From contig JAFDDL010000244.1 in assembly GCA_019310865.1 (NCBI GenBank), forward strand, positions 1 through 11,913: a stretch of DNA of 11,913 nt. The letters are read 5' to 3'. A program made the translations under genes and the position numbers. Of the stretch, positions 6,734-11,913 are shown in pieces (position 1 is the stretch's first letter; the number at the start of each line of letters is the position of its first letter). The notes under the pieces were generated by a model, which was not told the DNA's origin, ran no database searches, and was given only the letters and a program-made list of their open reading frames with translations. The stretch is from Deltaproteobacteria bacterium (lineage in GTDB: Bacteria; Desulfobacterota; Desulfobacteria; Desulfobacterales; JAFDDL01).

Positions 6734-7089
6734 GGGGGCGAAACGGATTCGACGGGGATAAAGAAGTACAGGCTGCATACCGAGCTCCTGTCAGCTCGTA
6801 AAACGACGGGAACCTAAACATAATCGCAGACGATTATAAATACGCCGTAGCTGCGTAAAACAGCTACCGTCCTGCCGGATTTTTCCTGCGTGTCCGGCAA
6901 GGGCGTCGACTAGCAGGATAATCGATTCTCGAAGCCTTTAACAGAATTGGTGAAATTCCTTAAGGCTAGCTGGTCAGGCATCGTGCCCGGGGGAGACTTG
7001 ACACGGCGAATACCAAAACTTGGGATAAGTATGTAGATGTCTGTATGGAATATTTTCGGACGCGGGTTCAACTCCCGCCGCCTCCACCA
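6734..7089 (+). ncRNA. ssrA: Transfer-messenger RNA (tmRNA)
   Basis: A one-piece tmRNA of 356 nt that acts as alanyl-tRNA and short mRNA to free stalled ribosomes and tag the unfinished protein. The 5' end GGGGGCG (6734-6740) pairs with CGCCTCC (7079-7085; one G-U pair) to form the acceptor stem, followed by discriminator A and an encoded CCA (7087-7089). The T arm is GCGGG/CCCGC with loop TTCAACT (7062-7078). The 5' part has the diagnostic GGATTCGACGG. The tag frame begins at GCA 6826 after TAATC, as in other tmRNAs. It follows smpB. The CCA end is followed by AT-rich, gene-poor DNA, and ssrA 3' ends are common integration sites. Confidence 0.97.
6826..6858 (+). other. tmRNA proteolysis-tag reading frame
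   Basis: Ten codons plus TAA give ADDYKYAVAA; with the alanine carried by tmRNA itself the added tag is A-ADDYKYAVAA. The resume codon GCA is chosen because of the TAATC just before it (E. coli has TAGTC before GCA). The hydrophobic AVAA end matches the usual ClpXP-type degron ending. Confidence 0.88.
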
Positions 7090-7138
7090 TTTTATCATTA
7101 TAAATTCAGTAGCTTATAAATTTCAAACACCCCTGAAT

Positions 7139-7157
7139 GGTACTGTAACGGTACTGT
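7139..7157. repeat. Direct repeat GGTACTGT x2
   Basis: Two copies of GGTACTGT start 11 bp apart, about one helical turn, some 50 bp beyond the tmRNA CCA. The spacing would place two bound proteins on the same face of the DNA, as for integrase arm sites or a dimeric regulator. The role is unknown. Confidence 0.5.
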
Positions 7158-7466
7158 GAAACCATTTTGGCGGCTTTTTTGCACTGGGACTGCTATGTTC
7201 GGGATTTGGGAACGTCCATAATTATAAATTTATACGAAAAGTCTGAGCCAGCGGTATCATCGGGATATCAGCAATCAACCGCAGCCTTGTTAGCCGCCAT
7301 TTATAGCGGTGTCCTATGTATGCCATTTCAATTCAAATTGAATAATACCAAAATCATTCTGGTGTTGGCTTGAATGTGTCTCAACCGGGGGATATTGGCA
7401 AAAGCGTTTAGCAGGACAATGCTCTGAGATAAACCATAAACTGAAAGGTATGCCTTTAAAAAAAAC

Positions 7467-7496
7467 TTGACAGTATCTTGTTATATAGATTATTAA
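7467..7496 (+). promoter_or_regulatory. Candidate promoter in gene-poor region
   Basis: A perfect TTGACA (7467-7472) is followed after 18 bp by TATTAA (7491-7496). Downstream lies an 18-codon frame (7548-7604) with AGGAAA upstream of its ATG, and then a hairpin at 7646-7671. The arrangement could express a small transcript, but the -10 match is weak. Confidence 0.3.
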
Positions 7497-7547
7497 GATT
7501 GCCCTTATCAAAAACATGCGAAAGAGGTTTTTTTGTTCAGGAAATTA

Positions 7548-7604
7548 ATGGATATTGTGTCAATCGTTGCCGACAAGGGGACCAACCCACCGGTGGATGA
7601 TTGA
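7548..7604 (+). CDS. Possible 18-codon peptide or gene fragment
   Basis: ATG at 7548 follows AGGAAA at 4-nt spacing and opens a frame encoding MDIVSIVADKGTNPPVDD before TGA at 7602-7604. The same frame stays open upstream to 7497, so it may be a remnant of a longer gene rather than a true small gene. It lies about 50 bp after a promoter-like TTGACA element. I recognise no family, and a frame this short occurs readily by chance. Confidence 0.15.
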   Translation: MDIVSIVADKGTNPPVDD

Positions 7605-7645
7605 TCATAGCTCTGCAAAAAGCAAAACAAGCTGTTCAATGCTAA

Positions 7646-7671
7646 AACAGACCTGTTTCTCCAGGTCTGTT
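7646..7671. terminator. Strong hairpin, possible terminator
   Basis: AACAGACCTG and CAGGTCTGTT form a perfect 10-bp stem with a 6-nt loop (TTTCTC). No T-run follows on the plus strand. On the minus strand the stem is followed by TTTTAGC, a short T-run, so it may end transcription arriving from the right. It could also be a structured leader about 180 bp upstream of rsgA. Confidence 0.45.
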
Positions 7672-7852
7672 CCACAGCAGATACCTATCTGAGATTCCGC
7701 CGTTGCAGTTGCCCCCTCAGTCAGCAACAATTCAGATCAATAAGATATCCATAAATTATTAAAATTACCGGTAGGCTGCATGTCCCGTCCTAGGTGTCAT
7801 GCGCTATAAAATACCGACTATGATTAAAGGCAACAATAAGCGGAGATCAACA

Positions 7853-8971
7853 ATGGTCACAAAGAAATGCGCATGCAGAATATATAAAAACGATACCACC
7901 CAACATCTTACACAGATGGGATGGACTTCCCATTTTCAGACCCAGCTGCAAGGATATTGCAGCGATGATTTTATCCCGGCAAGAGTGGTCGGGGTAAGGA
8001 AAAATACCTTCCGTATCAGTAACGGAAAAAGAGAATGGCTCGCTACCATAGCTGGAAAGCTCAAGCACCAACCCTATGGTTTGTATCCGGTCACAGGGGA
8101 TTGGGCCCTCATGGCCGATACAGTGATTGTTAGGGTGCTGAACCGAAAAAATGCCCTGTCCCGTGGAGCTTCGGGCGCACATGGGAAACGGGATTCAAAG
8201 CCAAGAAGAGAGCAAGTAATTGCGGCAAACCTTGATACAGTGTTTGTCGTTTGCGGTCTGGACCGAGATTTTAATCTGCGTCGCATCGAACGGTACCTAA
8301 CTCTGGTCTACAACTGCGGCCTGAATCCCGTCATCATCCTGACAAAAGCAGATCTCCACCAAGATCCGATGCCTTTCGTTAGTGAAGTTGAAAGCGTTGC
8401 TCTCGGGGTTTCGATACACTTGGTTTCTGCACTGGATTGTAAGGGGTTGCCCTCTCTCGAAGAATATCTATCTCCAGGTCAGACCACCACCATGGTTGGG
8501 TCTTCAGGTGCCGGTAAGTCCACTCTGGTGAATCGGCTCTACGGGAAAACCATACAGACTACAAGTCCTGTGAGTGAAAGTATTAGGAAAGGGAAGCACA
8601 CAACTACCTCGAGGGATTTGATAATGATGCCCCAGGGAGGAATGGTGATCGACAATCCCGGTATTCGTGAAATCGCCTTTTGGAGCGATGACGACGGGAT
8701 TGATGTCGCCTTTCCAGAGATTGAAAACCTTGCCTGGGAATGCCGTTTTTCCAATTGCAGTCATATGCACGAACCAGGTTGCCGGGTCCTTCAGGCGGTA
8801 TCTGATGGAGAGATCTTTCAAGACAGATTGGAAAGCTACCAAAAAATGAAACGTGAACTGACATATCTATCCCACAGACAGCATAAGAGTGCCGACCGAG
8901 TGGAAAAGGAACAATGGAAAGAGGTGGCTTTGAAAATTAAAGCGATAAAAAAAAGGAGGCGTAATGGGTAA
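7853..8971 (+). CDS. rsgA: Ribosome small-subunit-dependent GTPase A
   Basis: RsgA is a cytosolic GTPase that acts late in 30S subunit maturation. The 372-residue product shows the circularly permuted order typical of the family: an N-terminal OB-like domain (about 40-125), then G4 TKAD (164-167), G5 SAL (192-194), G1 GSSGAGKST (216-224), the switch region around RKGKHTTTSRD (245-255), and G3 DNPG (267-270; DTPG is usual). A zinc finger follows with C297, C302, H304 and C310. I chose ATG 7853 over the in-frame ATG at 7799 because CGGAG lies 7 bases upstream and the extra 18 residues look unrelated. The C-terminus is basic (KAIKKRRRNG). The last codons contain AGGAGG, which is the ribosome site for the small ORF overlapping the end. 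Confidence 0.95.
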   Translation: MVTKKCACRIYKNDTTQHLTQMGWTSHFQTQLQGYCSDDFIPARVVGVRKNTFRISNGKREWLATIAGKLKHQPYGLYPVTGDWALMADTVIVRVLNRKNALSRGASGAHGKRDSKPRREQVIAANLDTVFVVCGLDRDFNLRRIERYLTLVYNCGLNPVIILTKADLHQDPMPFVSEVESVALGVSIHLVSALDCKGLPSLEEYLSPGQTTTMVGSSGAGKSTLVNRLYGKTIQTTSPVSESIRKGKHTTTSRDLIMMPQGGMVIDNPGIREIAFWSDDDGIDVAFPEIENLAWECRFSNCSHMHEPGCRVLQAVSDGEIFQDRLESYQKMKRELTYLSHRQHKSADRVEKEQWKEVALKIKAIKKRRRNG

Positions 8972-9098
8972 TATTCTAAATCGGAAGACAAAGAACGGGA
9001 TTAAAAAGTTGCAAATACGAGAGGCATTGGAATTAGGAATCCATTTTTTCATGTACGGTTTTATGAAAAGCATTGACAAAAGAAATCGATTAATTTAA
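8964..9098 (+). CDS. Unrecognised 44-residue basic small protein overlapping rsgA
   Basis: A 44-codon frame begins with ATG at 8964, inside the last codons of rsgA (8-nt overlap, different frame), and ends with TAA at 9096-9098. AGGAGG (8954-8959) lies 4 nt before the ATG, one of the strongest ribosome sites in the window, and suggests translational coupling to rsgA. The N-terminal half is basic (RKTKNGIKKLQIREALEL); the middle is hydrophobic and aromatic (GIHFFMYGFM), then a short basic end. It is too short for a full transmembrane protein but could be an amphipathic or membrane-associated peptide. I recognise no family. Its stop overlaps the left edge of the palindrome at 9097-9116. The SD may be partly chance, as AGGAGG encodes Arg-Arg codons of RsgA. 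Confidence 0.4.
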   Translation: MGNILNRKTKNGIKKLQIREALELGIHFFMYGFMKSIDKRNRLI

Positions 9099-9101
9099 TG
9101 T
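9073..9101 (+). promoter_or_regulatory. Candidate promoter for marR-RND operon
   Basis: A perfect TTGACA (9073-9078), a 17-bp spacer and TAATGT (9096-9101) form a candidate promoter; the -10 match is only partial. The -10 and the following bases lie in the palindrome at 9097-9116, so a bound repressor would block it. Confidence 0.38.
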
Positions 9102-9116
9102 TGTTATAACAACGTT
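9097..9116. promoter_or_regulatory. Palindromic operator, probably for the MarR regulator
   Basis: GTTGTTATAACAAC (9100-9113) is a perfect 14-bp palindrome, extending to 20 bp with a single mismatched pair (AA...TT ends). A further half-site, AACAACAT (9122-9129), is the inverse of ATGTTGTT (9098-9105). This size and symmetry fit a MarR dimer, the site lies 41 bp upstream of the marR start, and MarR proteins commonly repress their own operon. The binding partner is inferred from position. Confidence 0.68.
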
Positions 9117-9156
9117 GCACCAACAACATAAATTCAACCGCAATGAATAAACAAAA

Positions 9157-9618
9157 ATGGAAATAGAATTAAGCGTTTTCCCTCTGGATAATTCCCCCGG
9201 ATTCACCATTCACCTGTTAGATATGCAAATGGCTTTGGGTCTCCAACACGCATTCCAAGCAAAAGGATTTAACATTACTCCGGAACAATGGGGTGTTCTC
9301 AACAGACTGTGGGAGAACGAAGGTATTCACCAGAGCGCACTTGCTGAAAGAGCCGCGAAAGACAGACACAACATCACCAGGATCTTGAATCTGCTGGAAA
9401 AGAACGGTTTCATCCGCCGAACACCCGACGGAGAAGACAAAAGACGTCTAAATGTTTACCTCACTCACGAAGGGAAAGCCCTTAAACAAAAGCTGGTCCC
9501 CATCGTCATCGGTTATCTGCAAAAATGTTTTGAAGGCCTGACCCAAGAGCAAGTACAGGACTTGAGAAGAATCCACGAACACATTTTAAAGAATCTGACA
9601 ATGGGGACAGCAAAATGA
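9157..9618 (+). CDS. MarR-family transcriptional regulator
   Basis: A 153-residue winged-helix regulator of normal family length. After an N-terminal dimerisation helix (about 15-36), the DNA-binding part runs from about 43 to 106: TPEQWGVLNRLWENEGIHQSAL, the recognition helix around DRHNITRILNLLEKNGFI (69-86), and the wing DGEDKRRLNVYLTHEG (91-106) with the conserved Asp-Lys-Arg-Arg. The C-terminal helices complete the dimer interface. The ATG at 9157 has no clear Shine-Dalgarno. The stop overlaps the exporter start as ATGA, so the two are coupled. With the palindrome just upstream, the simplest model is autorepression relieved by a small molecule that the exporter removes or that signals its need. 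Confidence 0.93.
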   Translation: MEIELSVFPLDNSPGFTIHLLDMQMALGLQHAFQAKGFNITPEQWGVLNRLWENEGIHQSALAERAAKDRHNITRILNLLEKNGFIRRTPDGEDKRRLNVYLTHEGKALKQKLVPIVIGYLQKCFEGLTQEQVQDLRRIHEHILKNLTMGTAK

Positions 9619-11913
9619 GAAAACTTTTTGCTCTGGTCACCGCATTTCCTAAAATCACACTGGTGATTTTAATCGGGCTCACCGTGCTGATCGGCTTCCA
9701 GTTATCTAATCTTCGAATGGAAACCGATGCAGAGAGTATGATTCCACAAAACCACCCGGCAATTATTTACAACGATCAGGCTGAAGAAATTTTTGGTATT
9801 CAGGATGCCGTGATTATCGGTATCGTTAATGAAACGCCGGGCGGTATTTTTAATTTGGGTACACTTCGCCTTGTCAAGCGGCTGACCGAAAAGCTGGCAG
9901 CCCTCGATGGCGTGGTGGCGGTTACCGACGACGATGTGATGAGCCTTGCCACCATCGACAATATTTCAGGCACCGATTTTGGTTTCGATGTCGCCCCATT
10001 CATGGAAGAGGTGCCCGAAAATCCGTCGGAAATGGCGGCGTTGAGGAAAATGATTTATAAAAACGATATGTATGTCGGCAGTGTGATCTCAGAAGACGGG
10101 ACCGCTACCGCCATCTATGCCGAACTCGAAAACGGCCTGGAGAATCGAGCTCGGACGTATCAGCAGGTTAAAGCGCTGATTGCCGAAGAGACGGCAAATG
10201 GTGGACCGGAAAAAATATATATTGCCGGGCGACCGGTGCTGGAAGTCACTTATGGCGAGTACATGGCCGAGGACATGCAGAAAATGATGCCCCTGGTCAC
10301 CATTATGGTCATTCTGGTGCTCTTTATCACCTTTAGGAGTCTGGCGGGCGTCTTATTGCCTTTTTCCGTGGTGATAGGCAGTGTGATATGGGCTATGGGA
10401 ATCATGGCGCTTTTCAAGGTCCCGCTATTTACTATCTCCACACAAATGCCGGTGATTTTGGTGGCTGTGGGGACGGCTTACAGCATCCATATCCTCAACA
10501 AATATTTTCAAGAGCGTCTGCAAGACCCCGAAGGCGATAAACGGCAAATCATCCTTAAGACCATGGATGAAATGTGGAAACCGGTGGTAATGACAGCACT
10601 GACTACGGCGGTCGGATTTACATCGCTCGTTACAGCCTATATGGTTCCCATCCGCTATTTTGGAATATTTACATCCGTGGGCGTTTTGGCGGCTATGGTC
10701 TTTTCCCTGACGATGCTTCCGGCCTGTTTGATGATTTTTAAAATCAAAGTTCGAAAGTTTCGACGGAAACCTAAAAATGGACATGCCAATGATCAAACGG
10801 GCGGTGTTTCCCGGAAGATCCTCTCAAAAGGCGGCGGGATCATCTTTGATCAAAGAAAGGGGGTCCTGTACGCCACGATCATTATCGCAACGATAGCCAT
10901 ATTTGGCCTGCTTAAAATCTCCACAAACAGCTCCTGGATCGAGGCGATCAAGCATACCAGTGACGTTTACGTCGCCAATAAAGTTTTGAATGAAAAGTTT
11001 GACGGGACCTTAAACCTTTATGTGATTGTAGAAGGTCTGGACCCTGATGCGATAAAATCACCGGAATTATTGAGAAAGATTGATCAACTTCAAACACACA
11101 TGGAAAAAATGGACCTGGTGGGTGGTACTCGTTCCATCGCCGAATATTTAAAGCGGATGAACCGGGTCATGAACGAGGACCAAGACGCCTTTGAAACCAT
11201 CCCGGACACGAGAGAACTGGTCGCCCAATATCTGCTCATGTATTCCATGTCCGGTGACCCTGATGATTTTGACGATATCGTGGATTATGACTACCGCCTG
11301 GCCAATATCTGGATGCAGATCAAATCCGATTACACCGATGACACCGCCAACGTCATCCGGCAAGTGAAGGCATTTACCGACACACATTTTTCAGATCAAA
11401 AAGTGAAGATAAATTTAGCGGGAAGAGCTTATACCTCTTTTGTATGGGTGCAGCTTCTTATTCGCGGCCAAATGAACAGCCTCCTTTTTTCCATCCTTGC
11501 CGTATTTGTTATTACCGCTGTCATGTTTCGGTCGTTTATGGCCGGTATCTTTAACATCATACCCATCAGTGCCGCTATGCTGGTAAACTTCGGTTTCATG
11601 GGCCTGTTGGGTTTTCCCCTGGATGTGTCCACGGCGCTTTCATCCGGCATCGTTATCGGAGTTGGCATTGATTACACCATCCATTTTTTATCCAAATACC
11701 GCGTAGAAATTGCTGCAAGCCAAGATGGGCGTCAGGCCACTGTTTCAACCATGATTACCACCGGCCGGGCAATTTTTTATAATGCGATAGCAGTCATTGC
11801 AGGATTTATGGCGCTGTATGCATCGAATTTTCCAGCAAACCAGCAGCTAGGCGGCTTGGTTTCGATTAATATGTTTGCCTGTTTTCTGGCGGCACTAACC
11901 ATCCTGCCGGCCC
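9615..11913 (+). CDS. RND-superfamily exporter (COG1033/MMPL type), 3' end outside window
   Basis: A large inner-membrane transporter, with 766 codons inside the window and the frame open at the right edge. It shows the duplicated RND plan: TM1 (about 12-28), a periplasmic domain (about 32-222), TM2-6 (about 224-376), a basic cytoplasmic linker (about 378-400), TM7 (about 416-434), a second periplasmic domain, and TM8-12 from about 615. The TM10-type motif GVGIDYTIHFLSKYR (near 682-696) has the Asp expected to couple proton movement, whereas the matching first-half motif VAVGTAYSIHILNKY (284-298) has none. No membrane-fusion or outer-membrane partner is visible; members of this group are often exporters of lipids or hydrophobic compounds. 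It overlaps marR by ATGA (9615-9618) and is presumably controlled by it. The substrate is unknown. Confidence 0.93.
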   Translation, partial: MRKLFALVTAFPKITLVILIGLTVLIGFQLSNLRMETDAESMIPQNHPAIIYNDQAEEIFGIQDAVIIGIVNETPGGIFNLGTLRLVKRLTEKLAALDGVVAVTDDDVMSLATIDNISGTDFGFDVAPFMEEVPENPSEMAALRKMIYKNDMYVGSVISEDGTATAIYAELENGLENRARTYQQVKALIAEETANGGPEKIYIAGRPVLEVTYGEYMAEDMQKMMPLVTIMVILVLFITFRSLAGVLLPFSVVIGSVIWAMGIMALFKVPLFTISTQMPVILVAVGTAYSIHILNKYFQERLQDPEGDKRQIILKTMDEMWKPVVMTALTTAVGFTSLVTAYMVPIRYFGIFTSVGVLAAMVFSLTMLPACLMIFKIKVRKFRRKPKNGHANDQTGGVSRKILSKGGGIIFDQRKGVLYATIIIATIAIFGLLKISTNSSWIEAIKHTSDVYVANKVLNEKFDGTLNLYVIVEGLDPDAIKSPELLRKIDQLQTHMEKMDLVGGTRSIAEYLKRMNRVMNEDQDAFETIPDTRELVAQYLLMYSMSGDPDDFDDIVDYDYRLANIWMQIKSDYTDDTANVIRQVKAFTDTHFSDQKVKINLAGRAYTSFVWVQLLIRGQMNSLLFSILAVFVITAVMFRSFMAGIFNIIPISAAMLVNFGFMGLLGFPLDVSTALSSGIVIGVGIDYTIHFLSKYRVEIAASQDGRQATVSTMITTGRAIFYNAIAVIAGFMALYASNFPANQQLGGLVSINMFACFLAALTILPA

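Larger units (their letters stand above)
7090..7852. other. Gene-poor AT-rich region downstream of ssrA
   Basis: No convincing protein gene was found in these 763 bp. Short features seen are TTATAAATT three times (7098-7106, 7114-7122, 7222-7230), the last within the palindrome TATAAATTTATA; GGTACTGT twice, 11 bp apart (7139-7157); a 7-bp inverted repeat TTCAATT-CA-AATTGAA (7327-7342); a promoter-like pair (7467-7496); and a hairpin (7646-7671). The ORFs of 60-68 codons here (7167-7373 on plus, 7314-7517 on minus) have no recognisable domain and poor start signals. The clustered short repeats next to a tmRNA 3' end suggest the arm or core sites of a former integrated element, but no integrase or second att copy lies in the window. 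Confidence 0.45.

Noticed and set aside
6910..7098. 62-codon minus-strand ORF with an RRRELNPRP motif
   Set aside because: It is the antisense of the tmRNA 3' end; this motif is a well-known artefact of tRNA-like 3' ends read on the wrong strand.
7167..7373. 68-codon plus-strand ORF downstream of ssrA
   Set aside because: TTG start without a ribosome site and no recognisable family; could be a decayed fragment but not supportable.

Overview
The window looks like part of a Gram-negative, anaerobic-type proteobacterial chromosome, most likely from Desulfobacterota (Desulfobacterales-like). The reasons are the long E. coli-type PurB, Spy/CpxP-type periplasmic proteins beside an ECF sigma factor, an RND exporter of the COG1033 kind, and a tmRNA whose tag reads ADDYKYAVAA. 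This placement is inferred from general family resemblance; no search was run. No CRISPR array, transposase, integrase or classical tRNA gene is visible.

Layout: (1) 2-970 (+) is the 3' part of purB, entering from the left edge. (2) 1019-2926 (-) is a tight four-gene operon read right to left: a secreted Spy/CpxP-like protein, an ECF sigma factor, a small single-pass membrane protein that overlaps the sigma gene by ATGA, and a membrane-anchored CnrX/Spy-like protein. It reads as an envelope- or metal-stress sensing cassette built like cnrYXH, with an extra soluble periplasmic member in front. (3) 2927-3278 is intergenic and dominated by a 171-bp imperfect palindrome. (4) 3279-4085 (-) is an orphan ABC-3 (ZnuB/TroC-type) metal permease with no ATPase or binding protein beside it. 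Copies of a CGGAGTCTWCGCTT motif lie on both sides of it. (5) 4413-6101 (+) encodes PTS enzyme I, which appears to have lost about 28 residues just after its active-site Cys loop. (6) 6145-6603 (+) is smpB, followed at 6734-7089 by ssrA (tmRNA), so both halves of the trans-translation ribosome-rescue system are adjacent.

(7) 7090-7852 is a gene-poor, AT-rich stretch downstream of ssrA with short repeats, a strong hairpin and no convincing gene. The tmRNA 3' end is a common integration site, so this may be an old element junction. (8) 7853-8971 (+) is rsgA, a circularly permuted ribosome-assembly GTPase. It ends over the start of an unrecognised 44-codon ORF (8964-9098) that has a strong Shine-Dalgarno. 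(9) A perfect 14-bp palindrome, probably a MarR operator, sits at the stop of that small ORF. It is followed by marR (9157-9618), which overlaps by ATGA a large RND-superfamily exporter (9615 to beyond the right edge).

How the parts work together: smpB and ssrA form one system. The sigma/anti-sigma-like/sensor operon forms a second, probably autoregulated. marR plus the RND exporter form a third, probably autorepressed and derepressed by a ligand. The most unusual points are the enzyme I internal deletion, the palindromic and tandem repeats around the orphan permease, and the unannotated small ORF between rsgA and marR.
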